NCBI RefSeq assembly: GCF_003996965.1
Contig: NZ_QWDM01000025.1
Coordinates: forward strand, 1 to 45,165
DNA length: 45,165 nucleotides
DNA from: Flavobacterium cupreum
GTDB lineage: Bacteria > Bacteroidota > Bacteroidia > Flavobacteriales > Flavobacteriaceae
Direction of reading: 5' to 3'
The position numbers were made by a program, and so were the translations under genes. The notes under the pieces are model-generated. The model did no database searches. It was not told the DNA's origin and saw only the letters and a list, made by a program, of their open reading frames with translations. Of the stretch, positions 1 to 9,219 are shown piece after piece (position 1 is the stretch's first letter; each line of letters begins with the position of its first letter).

Positions 1-3000
1 GGAACCATTATCGTTTCTTGTTAAAAATATGATATCTCTACCATCAGGATCGATTGCATTTATCGGATTATCAGCTACATAAACGTAAGGACTTATGTTC
101 GGATACTTCTCCGCCAACGGGTCAACATTCATCCATCTTCCTAAAGCAGGGTCATAATTACGTGCACCATAGTCGTACATGTTAAGCCCCAGCTCGTCTT
201 GGAGTTCTTTACCGTTGTACTTATACTTATTCTCAACACCGATTTTAAGCGTATTATACCCTTCCTGTTTTAAACCAAAAGGATAAAAATTACTTTCTTC
301 CTTAATGACAAGAGTTTTGTCATAACTCAAGCGTACATTGCCTAAATGATCTTTGTACTGGTACACATATTTATAAGAACTTCCCGAAGGTTCAACATAA
401 CCTTCGGTTGTTGGGAAAAACTTTAGCAAACCATTATCGTATTGATAACCGCCCAGATAATCCGTTGTTACCACAGATTTCCCGACTTCATTTACAATTT
501 TTTGTACTTTTTGTCCCGAAGCGTTGTAAATATAAACAATATTCCCTGTCGTTGCAAAAGTTATCTTAGTGGGTAAATTTAAATGATTGTACGTGATAAC
601 CGTGATGTTTTTGTTGCTGTCTTTAGTCATATTCCCATTGGCATCATAACTATAATCATCAACGGTGTTGGCAGTACTGTCCGTAAAACCAAAAACTTTA
701 GAAGCTGCCGGGGCATTGTCCACGACTTTTACAAGCTGGTTGGTGGTATTGGTACCTGCATATGTGTATACCAAAGCATCAATCTGTGTAGCGGTCTCAC
801 TGTTTCCGTTACGGATGATGCTGTTTATATTTCCGTTTTTATCATAAGTAAGGTTCTCACTGTAGGCATTAGTGATTACAGCATCACGTTTGTAAACACT
901 TGTCTTCAGACGGTTAAGATTGTCGTATAAATAAGCATATCCACGTATTATGGGTGTCGCATCTGAAGTGCTGCTCCAAAAAGTCTCGGCAATATTTCCG
1001 TTGTATAAGGCTTTACCTCCAGTAATAGCAGGTGTATTGTTGTAATTGATCTTAAAAGCAAACAAATCTCTAGGATCACTGCCTTGCTGAAGTGCAGCTG
1101 TATTGTTAATCCCCGTCAGCCAGCCACGGATGTTATACGTATAATCTACTTTTTGGGTTGGAGCTGCAATCGTATTTCCAACTTTTTTAGAAATCAACTG
1201 TCCAAGCTCATCATAGGTATTATTGGCAATTACTTCAATAGTACCTCCATTGATCTGATGGGTCTGGGTCAGTAAACGGTCCTGAGGTGAATACGTAAAA
1301 GCGTCTTTGGTCACGATTTCAACATCAGTAGCCAAACTTGATCTTTTATGTTTGGTAATGCTGTATTGCAGTTGTCCCGAGAATGTGTCCAACTTACTAT
1401 CCGTAACGGTATACCCTGCCAGATGGTTGGCGGTATAGGATCGTATAGGGTGCGCTTTAGTATCGTAAAATGCAGTGCTTATTTCTGCCAAAACAGCAGC
1501 AGCCAGGGTTGGGACTCTCGTCCAGCTTCCCGTGGGCAGTGTTTTAACGTTCGTTAAAACGGTTTGGGTCTCGATAGCAGCCGGTACCGCCTGAGCGCCC
1601 GGAAAACCATAATTATCGTAATAATTAACAGTCAGTAATTTAAAAGTGGTGGGCGCTATGGCGTTCGTATAATCGACCTCTACACCATCAATGGTTCTTC
1701 TTGCTTGTTTGCTTTCAAATAAGACCGTGGCCAGATTTTGCGCATCCTGCAATGTTTTTCTCGTGGCAGAAGTGCTGCTGACATTGTTCCATCCGGTATA
1801 AACAGGACGGCCCAGAGCATCGTATTTGGTAATCAGCCAGCCTGTCGTGGTGAGATCCGAAAAAGGGGAATTGGCAGGGCCTGTCGCCACAGGACGGTCT
1901 AGTTTGTCATAGACGATTAACTCCCATTGCTTGCCCGGCAGTTTTTTCTCCACCAGTCGGTTGCGGTAGTCGTATTTGTACTGGTAACATAAGTTATCCA
2001 GAATAGCGGGTGTAATGGCTGCGTCTGCTTTGGGCGGGATCACATAGGTCAGGTTGCCGTAAGCGTCGTATACGTAATACGTATCATGTTTGATTCCGGC
2101 TTCGTAGGTTCTTTTTAAAACGACTTGTCCTTCCTTATTTTTAAATTCTACCGTAGAGCCGGCCGTCTCTGTTGGCGTAGCCGCGGTGTTTTCGTCATAG
2201 GTAACCGATTTTATAAGTTCACTGGCATCATAGTTTCCGGCGTCTGAAAAAGCGATGTCGAACAGCCCTAAAGCTGGCGTCCAGGTCGCTGTCGCCTTGT
2301 ACAGTTTTACTTCCGTGGCGGTATTGGTCTGGTAATCGAGTTTGATTTCATGCCCCTGATCCATTGCCCATGCCGCTCCGGGAGCTGCCTGTTTCAGGAC
2401 ACGGTTTAATGGCGAAGACTCGAGTTTTTTTTGCGAAAACGGATTGGCCGTATTGTCGTATTTGGCCGTATTGTAGAACGTTACTGCCCCGGTCTGTGCG
2501 TTGGGTACAAATGAGATATTAGACGAAGCGGCTTCATACGGCAGGTATTCCTGCACCTGTCTGCCAAAGGCATCGTAGGTGATGTGTGTTACAATGTCTT
2601 TTCCATTGGCCGACTGCTTGTTGGCAATTTGCTGTACAGGTCTGCCTAGTCCGTCAAAATACGTGATACTGGTCTGTACCTGATCTACCGCTGGAAATTC
2701 CAAAACTGCAGTGGTGGCTTTTTTATAGTTTTTGGTCACCACATAATTATAATCCGACGGGGTCAGTATATTGGAACAGTCCGCATTGGTACCTTTTACC
2801 AGTGGACAATTATCGGTATTGTTTCGGACATAGTTGCCTGCCGGAGTGGTACATTGGGACACAAAAACAGCTGGATCGCCCAGGCCGTCCAGATCGTTGT
2901 CGGCGTACCATTTTGTATTGGGATTCAGGGTAACGTCGTTATCATTACAGTCGGTATTGCTGGTCACATAGCCTGTCGGTTTTACGCTGTAAAAGACCGT

Positions 3001-3624
3001 AACGGCCGGATTTCCGAAAGTGTCATTATCGACATCCCTGTAAAAAATCGAGGGTGCTATATTGGTAATATTGCCCGTGGTATCATTATAATCACTGCTG
3101 TTGGTCACATAGCCTGTTGGTTTTACACTGTAATACACTTTAGCATTCGGGTTTCCGAAAGTATCCCCGTCGCTATCCTGATAGAAATACTGTGGTGCAA
3201 TGTTGGTAATATTGGCCGTGGTATCGTTATAATCCGAGTTGTTAGTCACATACCCCGGCGGTTTTACACTATAGGAACCGGTAACATTCGGATTCCCAAA
3301 CGTATCATTATCGGCATCCTGGTAAAAGGTCTGGGGCGCAATATTGGTAATGTAGGCGTTATTATCATCCAGATCGCTCTGGTTACTCACATAACCATTC
3401 GGCTTGGTTGGACTTAACAGGCTTATGGTTGGATTTCCAAAGCCATCACCATCGTAATCCTCATACCAGCGGTAGGAAGTTTCGCCGCCTCCGCCACCTC
3501 CCGGAGGGGCTGCCATAGGGGCTGCTACAGAAGTCTCCACAGGAGTTACAGGAACGTCTTTGGTTTGTCCATATCCCAATGACACCATCAGGATCAGTAC
3601 TATACTATATAAATATGTTTTCAT
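1..3624 (-). CDS. DUF6443/RHS repeat-associated core protein, secreted (C-terminus beyond left edge)
   Basis: From the ATG at 3624 the minus-strand frame stays open for 1208 codons to the window edge, so this is the N-terminal and core part of a longer protein. It starts with a signal peptide (MKTYLYSIVLILMVSLGYGQ) and a Pro/Gly-rich linker. Five acidic D-x-D-x-D/FGNP units of thrombospondin type 3-like character follow (three are exact 47-residue copies), then a DUF6443-type segment (YFDGLGRPVQQ, YDAFGRQVQEYLPY), many YD repeats, and the RHS core hallmark MYDYGARNYDPALGRWMNVD. After DPDG the variable C-terminal region begins and is cut by the edge, so the toxin domain cannot be identified. 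The start is 10 nt after the stop of the preceding secreted gene, which implies one operon. The role as a surface or secreted polymorphic toxin is family knowledge, not shown here. Confidence 0.9.
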   Translation of the reverse strand, partial: MKTYLYSIVLILMVSLGYGQTKDVPVTPVETSVAAPMAAPPGGGGGGETSYRWYEDYDGDGFGNPTISLLSPTKPNGYVSNQSDLDDNNAYITNIAPQTFYQDADNDTFGNPNVTGSYSVKPPGYVTNNSDYNDTTANITNIAPQYFYQDSDGDTFGNPNAKVYYSVKPTGYVTNSSDYNDTTGNITNIAPSIFYRDVDNDTFGNPAVTVFYSVKPTGYVTSNTDCNDNDVTLNPNTKWYADNDLDGLGDPAVFVSQCTTPAGNYVRNNTDNCPLVKGTNADCSNILTPSDYNYVVTKNYKKATTAVLEFPAVDQVQTSITYFDGLGRPVQQIANKQSANGKDIVTHITYDAFGRQVQEYLPYEAASSNISFVPNAQTGAVTFYNTAKYDNTANPFSQKKLESSPLNRVLKQAAPGAAWAMDQGHEIKLDYQTNTATEVKLYKATATWTPALGLFDIAFSDAGNYDASELIKSVTYDENTAATPTETAGSTVEFKNKEGQVVLKRTYEAGIKHDTYYVYDAYGNLTYVIPPKADAAITPAILDNLCYQYKYDYRNRLVEKKLPGKQWELIVYDKLDRPVATGPANSPFSDLTTTGWLITKYDALGRPVYTGWNNVSSTSATRKTLQDAQNLATVLFESKQARRTIDGVEVDYTNAIAPTTFKLLTVNYYDNYGFPGAQAVPAAIETQTVLTNVKTLPTGSWTRVPTLAAAVLAEISTAFYDTKAHPIRSYTANHLAGYTVTDSKLDTFSGQLQYSITKHKRSSLATDVEIVTKDAFTYSPQDRLLTQTHQINGGTIEVIANNTYDELGQLISKKVGNTIAAPTQKVDYTYNIRGWLTGINNTAALQQGSDPRDLFAFKINYNNTPAITGGKALYNGNIAETFWSSTSDATPIIRGYAYLYDNLNRLKTSVYKRDAVITNAYSENLTYDKNGNINSIIRNGNSETATQIDALVYTYAGTNTTNQLVKVVDNAPAASKVFGFTDSTANTVDDYSYDANGNMTKDSNKNITVITYNHLNLPTKITFATTGNIVYIYNASGQKVQKIVNEVGKSVVTTDYLGGYQYDNGLLKFFPTTEGYVEPSGSSYKYVYQYKDHLGNVRLSYDKTLVIKEESNFYPFGLKQEGYNTLKIGVENKYKYNGKELQDELGLNMYDYGARNYDPALGRWMNVDPLAEKYPNISPYVYVADNPINAIDPDGRDIIFLTRNDNGS
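2800..3477 (-). repeat. Tandem 141-bp repeats encoding acidic TSP3-like units
   Basis: Within the RHS gene, a D-x-D-x-D-x-FGNP motif followed by GYV and SD-x-ND recurs five times. Three central units begin at 3327, 3186 and 3045 (minus strand) and are exactly 141 bp (47 residues) apart. The outer two units are more diverged. The spacing of Asp and Asn residues resembles calcium-binding thrombospondin type 3 repeats, so this is probably a rigid, Ca-binding stalk just after the signal peptide. Confidence 0.85.
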
Positions 3625-3634
3625 TGCCGTCTTC

Positions 3635-6600
3635 TTAATTTTTATAATGATATTGATTCTCTGACAGTACGTTGCCCAGATTGTCCTTTACGGTTTTCAG
3701 TCGGTTGTAGGTGTCGTAATCGTACGTGGTAATAAATCCTTTCGGGTCTGTAATGGTCGTGATGCCGACTAACGGCTTGTAGCTGTAGGTCGTAATCATG
3801 GCGCCTGGAAGATTGGTCCTGAACGTTGGATCAGTTAGCGAATAAGCTGCCAGCGCCTGATCGTAAGTGGCATTCTCTACCTTGGCAATAGGTTTGGTTT
3901 TATTATATCCCCAGATAATCGCCACGGGCATACCGCTTTCTAACGTGTACTGAAGGATATTCCCCACATCATCATACTTATCGTAAGTTATCTTTTTCTC
4001 TAAGGCATTCCCCGGAAGCGCGTTGGGAAATTTGGCGGCATAAATAAATTTTGGCAGCAGCAGATTTCCGGTGGTCGCATCTTTGGCGTATTCCGTTTTC
4101 TGCTCGGACTGTTTGATACCGGCTTTAAACATTTCGGTCTTCAGCGGCGTATCTATCCGGTTGGTAGTTATCATTTCCGACACCTGTGGTTCGCTTGCCA
4201 TAACGGCATCCTGCGGATAGTAATATTTGGTTTCCAGCGTTTCCTTCAGGGATGACTTTGTGCTTTGTGAGGTCAGCTGAATATGTGTTGGATTGCTGTA
4301 CTGATACGTGGTCGTAGTCTCTATCGGATTTAATCCGTTAAGGTCATAACTTCTGTTTATGGAAGACTCCACATAAAACCAGTAGCCTTTTGTTTTGTAT
4401 TCGACTATGCTTAGATTCTCGACATAATTAGCCTGAGGGCAAAGCTCATCATAATTTTTCCTCACAGTATACGATTTGATTTCTTTGCTGTAAGCGGGGT
4501 CTAATTTATATTTGTTTTCGTTTTCCTGTACCACTACAAAGGGCAATCCGGTCTGTTTTTTCTGCAATACCTGCGATTTGATCTCCAGGCCATTGTCCCA
4601 TCCGAAATTGGTCAGCGGAGCGCTTTTAATAATCTCGTTACCCAAAATTGGATTTCCAATATCATCCCGATGCACTATAAATTCTTTGCTTTCGCCACCA
4701 TTCTCAAAATTATCCCCGCCTTCGCTTACCGTTACATATTTATAAAAACAGTTGCTGCTGCCCGTATCAAACAAAGAAATGATACTGCTGGAACTCATGG
4801 TTAGAAAAGTAATGTCAACATAACGACATAAACTCAGTCCGTCTGATGGACACATTCTTCTTTGTTTGAAGATATCGGTATAAAAAGCATTTTTTCCCTT
4901 ATCTCCCGAAGAGTGATTGATATCGTCTTTAGGGCCGTAATAATAGCGCTTGTAGCTGGCTCTGGCCGAAGCATCTGCAAAATCTTTGGTAGTCTTGATT
5001 CTTACCCCTCCGGTTTCCAGATTGGTATTGGTTACTACCGGGGCAGTAGGATAATAGCTGACAGATAAAGTTGCATTCGTACTCAATCCTCCTTTAGAAA
5101 AATACAACTTGTAGGTTTTGCCTGCTTTAGCATCTAAATAAAAAATATTGGTTTGTCTTCTTACAAAGTTAAATGTCTCATAATAAATTGGACCAAACCG
5201 ACTATTAATATAAAATCTAGGACATAATGGTTCCGGTGTATCCACGCAGGTTACCTGCAGAGAGGCGATATCATGACCGGTATCATAAGGATCATTCTCT
5301 CCTTCCGCGAGTGGTGGTCCATTTCTTACATAAGTAACGTAGCCATTAAATACAATTTTTTGATCGACCGCAGAAGTAAGGGTATAAACCTCCGGCAAAT
5401 CACTTGTGTCCTCCGGTATTCTTTTGTATTGATCTACTTTTTTAGCCGGATAGGTTGTTTTAGCTCCCCAATAGGTGTTGCTTTCATACTCGAGTTCGGT
5501 ATATCCTTTGGTCGGATAAACCACTTTACTTAACAGTCCTGTTTTCGCAAAATTAATATCCGGCTCTTTATCGGCTCCATTATAATCCAGGTCATTCAGG
5601 CTGTATTCTGTTACGTTTTTAGGGACTAAATTGGTATTCACCTTGCCATTGTAATACCCCCAGTGATCCTGGCTCTTGGAGAGCCTTTGGGGAAAAGCGG
5701 ACGGACTGATATACTCAAAAGTATATTTTTTGGTCGGGTCAAAAAATGTAACATTTTGCAAAAAGACGCGCGTGTTGGCTGTTTTTAAATAATTGAAACT
5801 TATTTTTTCGATTAAAAGATTTTCAGCGTTATATTGACTAATGAATTCTATTTTACTGTTTCCATCTACTTCTTCATTAATCCCGACAGTACTGTAGGCA
5901 ATCGTTATATAACCGTCAGTGGCATTATTACTGTAGATTTTGGTGATTCTTTTCCCGCTAACAGTCATATTGTAAGCCACAATACCACTTAAAACCGGAG
6001 CACTGGAATAAATACCACCGTTACAGTCTTCCTGCATTTGCGGATAGGCCATGGTAAAGGTCTGGGAATTCGAAGCGGTATAATCCATTCCAGTGTCCTC
6101 ATAGGTAAAATAAACTTCTGACTTATTGGGATGTACGATCTTAGTTAAATACCAGGCCGTTACACTGCCGCTTATCACGGAATGTCCGGCACCCATATTC
6201 CTGAAAGCCGTGTTTTCTTTTTCTGTAAAATAATATTTGACCCCGTTGGTGGTGGTCAGTAAAAAATCGGCATTGCCGGTTCCGGTTTTTTCTATTTTTA
6301 TTTTCTGATTATTGATTAAAACAGGAACACCATTTTTATCATAGACAAACTTACCGGAGTTGCCATTAAAATTAAAAGAATAAATATCGCTTTCGGTATC
6401 GGCATTGCCTTGTCCGGCAGCAGTATAAAATTGCTGGCGTTGCTCATTGGTCGCATTGGGCAGGTCATCGGGCGGGTAAACCGCTGTAATTGGCTCGTCC
6501 AGCTGATCCCTTACGGTACGCGTTATAACACCTCCCACATTCAGGTTCCAGCCCATCCCTACATTTGAAGCTACTTCATCGACCTTTAAGCCATTAGAGC

Positions 6601-6856
6601 CATAAGAAAGGGATAATGGCGACTCCAGGTCCTTTGTCTTAAAACTAAGCAACGGAACTGAAATATTCGCTGTTCCGGTAAACAACCCGACAGGGACGTT
6701 ACCAAACTTACCAAGTTCCCCTGCTACGGGCGATGGCGGGGTGATGTTGGGTAAGAATTTACCAGTATCGGTCTGTGCCAGCAGTACAGCTGATGTAAAC
6801 AGGCAAGACAGTAAAAACAATGTTTTTACGGAATGCTTTAAAAGGAGTTTGTGCAT
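3635..6856 (-). CDS. Secreted SpvB/YD-repeat protein, partner of the downstream RHS gene
   Basis: This 1073-aa protein starts with a clear signal peptide (hydrophobic LFLLSCLFTSAVLLAQ). An N-terminal segment typical of Bacteroidota RHS partner proteins follows: PVGLFTGTANISVPLLSF, then LSLSYGSNGLKVDEVASNVG and GWNLNVGG, which resemble the SpvB/TcaC N-terminal region. The remainder is beta-rich and ends in YD-type repeats (TTYDYDTYNRLKTVKDNLGN). It has no RHS core motif of its own and stops 10 nt before the DUF6443/RHS gene, so the two are probably co-translated parts of one shell. The gene is first in its operon and follows 1.1 kb of non-coding DNA. The partner role is inferred from gene order and the shared YD architecture. 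Confidence 0.8.
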   Translation of the reverse strand: MHKLLLKHSVKTLFLLSCLFTSAVLLAQTDTGKFLPNITPPSPVAGELGKFGNVPVGLFTGTANISVPLLSFKTKDLESPLSLSYGSNGLKVDEVASNVGMGWNLNVGGVITRTVRDQLDEPITAVYPPDDLPNATNEQRQQFYTAAGQGNADTESDIYSFNFNGNSGKFVYDKNGVPVLINNQKIKIEKTGTGNADFLLTTTNGVKYYFTEKENTAFRNMGAGHSVISGSVTAWYLTKIVHPNKSEVYFTYEDTGMDYTASNSQTFTMAYPQMQEDCNGGIYSSAPVLSGIVAYNMTVSGKRITKIYSNNATDGYITIAYSTVGINEEVDGNSKIEFISQYNAENLLIEKISFNYLKTANTRVFLQNVTFFDPTKKYTFEYISPSAFPQRLSKSQDHWGYYNGKVNTNLVPKNVTEYSLNDLDYNGADKEPDINFAKTGLLSKVVYPTKGYTELEYESNTYWGAKTTYPAKKVDQYKRIPEDTSDLPEVYTLTSAVDQKIVFNGYVTYVRNGPPLAEGENDPYDTGHDIASLQVTCVDTPEPLCPRFYINSRFGPIYYETFNFVRRQTNIFYLDAKAGKTYKLYFSKGGLSTNATLSVSYYPTAPVVTNTNLETGGVRIKTTKDFADASARASYKRYYYGPKDDINHSSGDKGKNAFYTDIFKQRRMCPSDGLSLCRYVDITFLTMSSSSIISLFDTGSSNCFYKYVTVSEGGDNFENGGESKEFIVHRDDIGNPILGNEIIKSAPLTNFGWDNGLEIKSQVLQKKQTGLPFVVVQENENKYKLDPAYSKEIKSYTVRKNYDELCPQANYVENLSIVEYKTKGYWFYVESSINRSYDLNGLNPIETTTTYQYSNPTHIQLTSQSTKSSLKETLETKYYYPQDAVMASEPQVSEMITTNRIDTPLKTEMFKAGIKQSEQKTEYAKDATTGNLLLPKFIYAAKFPNALPGNALEKKITYDKYDDVGNILQYTLESGMPVAIIWGYNKTKPIAKVENATYDQALAAYSLTDPTFRTNLPGAMITTYSYKPLVGITTITDPKGFITTYDYDTYNRLKTVKDNLGNVLSENQYHYKN

Positions 6857-7632
6857 TATGATAAATATTTAATGAATTGGTTTTTTATTATTTCAAACGA
6901 TGCTGCCTGCAAAGCATTTTTTTATTTTAGGGCTGTTATTCAACTGCTATTACTGATGCCATTTCTATTGCTTTTAAACTTTAGAATAACACCGCATTGC
7001 CCTCAGCCATCTGTTATAAAATAAGTGGATAACTGAATTTCGAGTGCGAATCTAATTAACTCATTGGTTATATTTTTACGGCATTCCACATTTTCTGTAT
7101 TTAAGGGTTTAAAAATCTTTTGCTATATTATAACAGGCTGAAAAACAGCATACTCATCTGATAGCCCTCAATAGTAGTTTTCCTGCATTTTTTTTGAAAG
7201 TACCTAAAAAAAGCAAATGGTAAAATCTTCTTATGTAGCTGCCGGGAAATCATTTTCTGAAATTCGGATTACAAACATATTTAATAAAATGAATTAGACG
7301 GAATCCGATTTATAAGTGGTGGGTTTTAATTGATATTCGTCAAAAAATCAGTCTGAAAACAACCAAAAAAGACTGCTGATTTAATTCAACCCTACTTTTA
7401 AGAGACCCAAAAACATACGATTCCTACTCCACTTTGAGGAACAAAATGGAAGAAAGAAAAGCCTATTGCAAACATAACGGCCAATGGCTAAGTCCCCGGA
7501 TATACCATTAGTATAGAAAAATAGTGATTCAGAAAAAGTGATCATCAGGTTTAAACCTCCAATATCCCTGACAATGTGACCGAAAAAGGCCAAAATACCT
7601 CAAAAATCGGCCTTAAAGTTCACGTATAGGAG

Positions 7633-7693
7633 TGACGGAGCGGTGACGGAGCGGTGACGGAGGAGTGACGGTAACGTGACGGAGAAATGACGG
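7633..7693 (+). promoter_or_regulatory. Six 11-bp phased direct repeats (core TGACGG)
   Basis: TGACGG begins at 7633, 7644, 7655, 7666, 7677 and 7688, a strict 11-bp spacing. The units are TGACGGAGCGG (twice), TGACGGAGGAG, TGACGGTAACG, TGACGGAGAAA and TGACGGACCAA. The core is invariant and the spacer drifts, which suggests sites on one face of the helix for a cooperatively binding protein. The array lies about 265 bp upstream of the regulator gene. Short direct repeats at 11-bp spacing are known for some OmpR/SARP-type activators. Which protein binds here is not known. Confidence 0.65.
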
Positions 7694-7760
7694 ACCAAAA
7701 AAGGCAATGTCAAAGTGGCATAATTAAGAAAAAACAGTTGTTTTTTTATAAAGTTACTAC

Positions 7761-7775
7761 TGTACAAATCGTACA
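7761..7775. promoter_or_regulatory. Short inverted repeat TGTAC-N5-GTACA
   Basis: TGTACAAATCGTACA has perfect 5-bp arms around AAATC and sits about 180 bp upstream of the regulator start. Its size and symmetry fit a dimeric regulator site, but a match of this size can occur by chance. Confidence 0.3.
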
Positions 7776-7956
7776 ATATCCAGCTTTTCGGAAAGATAAA
7801 AACGTCCCCGTTCAAGTACCATAAAACCCTTTCAATACAATTAAAAAAAATCCCATGACAATAAAAACACGTTCCATGACATCTTTTTCTGCAACAATAC
7901 ACTAAATAAGTACTTTTAACCTACCCCTACCAAAAACCAAAAAATCAACCACCGGA

Positions 7957-8826
7957 ATGCCTGAAAAAAAATCAATATTGATTGGATGTGACGATACCAC
8001 AGTTCTGACTCAGGTATTGAGTATTCTGTCGGCTATAGCTGATTTTACTTTTTCTATCGCCGCTGTTTCAAGGGCATCCGACCTTTACAGCAATACCCAG
8101 TCCTTGCTTCCCGATTTGATTATTTTGTGTTTCAGAAGAAACCAGCCCGTTATAAACGACACCCATTTCAACTTAAATAAAATTGATACTCCCATTTTAT
8201 GCCTGACGCAGAACTATGAATGTGAGTCGACCTGCTGGTCTAAAAACTGCATCATTTTTACCCATCCTTACAAACACATCCACAATGCTGATTTTCTGAT
8301 TTACAGAATCAAGTCTATTTTTCAATTAAAAAAAGCAGAAAGTACTACCGGCACATCAGCTTCGTTTGCAGAGGAAGCCAGACAAAAAAGCAACGACAGC
8401 ACGACCAGGGAACTCAGCCATTATGTAATGGAACTCGACCAGAAGGTTGAAATCCTGCAAAAGGTAAAAACCCGTATTTCGTATCTGTATCCGAATGTAA
8501 ATGATGCCATCCGCAAGGAATTGATGTCGATTGTAAACTCCATCAAAACGGTGGCGGATGACACCAAACTCTGGGATGATTTTAAGATTTACTTTGAACA
8601 ATCCAATCCGGATTTTTTACTGACCCTGGCCAAAAAACATCCTTCCTTAAGTTCGAAGGATTTAAAGTATTGCTGTTACATCAAAATGAACATGAGCAAC
8701 CATGACATTACTAACCTGCTCGGAATCAATCAGGATAGTGTACGGACTCATAAATACCGCCTGAAGAAAAAATTGACGCTTGAAAAAGAGCAGGATATTA
8801 TTTCGTACTTAAGAACGGTTTCGTAA
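7957..8826 (+). CDS. LuxR/NarL-type HTH regulator with Cys-rich pseudo-receiver domain
   Basis: This 289-aa protein has an N-terminal CheY-like fold pattern (KKSILIGCDDTTVL, then PDLIILCF) and a C-terminal HTH (residues about 231-275: LSSKDLKYCCYIKMNMSNHD, ITNLLGINQDSVRTHKYRLK). The residue expected to be the phosphoacceptor Asp is Cys58, so the receiver is probably not phosphorylated in the usual way. Cysteines 82, 89, 93 and 98 form a tight cluster, and Cys11 and a CC pair in the HTH add more. A coiled-coil-like linker joins the two halves. It is the first plus-strand gene before the eCIS genes and is followed by its own terminator, so it is probably a separately transcribed, dedicated eCIS regulator. 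That role is inferred from position. Confidence 0.75.
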   Translation: MPEKKSILIGCDDTTVLTQVLSILSAIADFTFSIAAVSRASDLYSNTQSLLPDLIILCFRRNQPVINDTHFNLNKIDTPILCLTQNYECESTCWSKNCIIFTHPYKHIHNADFLIYRIKSIFQLKKAESTTGTSASFAEEARQKSNDSTTRELSHYVMELDQKVEILQKVKTRISYLYPNVNDAIRKELMSIVNSIKTVADDTKLWDDFKIYFEQSNPDFLLTLAKKHPSLSSKDLKYCCYIKMNMSNHDITNLLGINQDSVRTHKYRLKKKLTLEKEQDIISYLRTVS

Positions 8827-8857
8827 AGTGTTCAATACCTCAACTTTTATACTACTG

Positions 8858-8891
8858 AAAATTCGGTTACTTATTTGTAATCGAATTTTTT
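8858..8891 (+). terminator. Intrinsic terminator after the regulator
   Basis: AAAATTCGGTTAC (8858-8870) pairs with GTAATCGAATTTT (8877-8889) across the loop TTATTT, with a single G-T pair among 13, followed by more T residues. It lies 32 bp after the regulator stop, so the regulator is probably monocistronic. Confidence 0.8.
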
Positions 8892-8975
8892 GTTTATGGC
8901 AGCTTTATTTAGTCTTCAAAACAGAGGTATTTGTGGAGCAATCCTAAAACCTGTGAAATGTAAAATATATTTAAT

Positions 8976-9117
8976 GCAAGGGACCCAAGGATTTTATGTA
9001 ACAATGCCTTAAATACGCAAAGTTCGCAAAGCTAACCCAACACAATCCCGATAGCTATCGGGATTGTGAACTTTGCCTTTTATAAGAGCTAAAAGTAAAA
9101 ATCCTTGCGTCCCTTGC
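8976..9117. repeat. Compound inverted-repeat intergenic element (MITE-like)
   Basis: The outer arms are 20 bp (8976-8995, GCAAGGGACCCAAGGATTTT, against 9098-9117) and match at 19 of 20 positions. Inside are GCAAAGTTC-type arms and a perfect 28-bp palindrome at 9041-9068. Such 'cgcaaagttcgcaaag' and 'atcccgatagctatcgggat' modules are typical dispersed intergenic repeats of Flavobacterium as I remember them. The element has no coding capacity. Confidence 0.7.
9041..9068. repeat. Perfect 28-bp palindrome containing CCCGATAGCTATCGGG
   Basis: The sequence is CACAATCCCGATAG followed immediately by its exact reverse complement. It would extrude a stable 14-bp hairpin without a loop, or act as a bidirectional terminator, but no T run follows it on either strand. 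Confidence 0.85.
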
Positions 9118-9219
9118 GGTAAAAAATAAGCAGTTCGTATTCTTTTATGTTTTTCCGTTGAGCCCTATTCTATTACTCACATAAGTATAAAATTTTTCTT
9201 TTTCACGCAAAAAAAGCCC

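Larger units (their letters stand above)
6857..7956. other. 1.1-kb divergent intergenic region, no convincing gene
   Basis: The region separates the minus-strand RHS operon from the plus-strand regulator. Short open frames inside it (for example on the minus strand at 7381-7593 and 7600-7902) have no recognisable motif, and the second simply reads through a DNA repeat. I see six 11-bp iterons at 7633-7693, a 15-bp inverted repeat at 7761-7775, and an imperfect hairpin (AAATCAGTCT at 7345-7354 against AGACTGCTGATTT at 7370-7382). On the minus strand that hairpin is followed by a T run. No convincing Bacteroidota promoter (TTTG / TAnnTTTG) could be assigned by eye. Confidence 0.6.

Noticed and set aside
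2854..3417. 187-codon plus-strand frame with regular repeats
   Set aside because: It lies antisense to the acidic repeat part of the RHS gene, and its regularity mirrors the 141-bp units. The protein is a hydrophobic shadow.
7381..7593. Minus-strand 70-codon frame before the regulator
   Set aside because: No domain, no signal, AT-rich intergenic composition, and it ends at a hairpin that explains itself as an isolated structure.
7633..7693. CRISPR-like array
   Set aside because: A 6-bp core at 11-bp spacing is far too short for repeats and spacers, and no cas genes are present.
7600..7902. Minus-strand 100-codon frame containing repeated SVTLPSLL-like segments
   Set aside because: The repeats in the protein come from the 11-bp DNA iterons read in three frames. 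No start signal or domain, and low-complexity composition.
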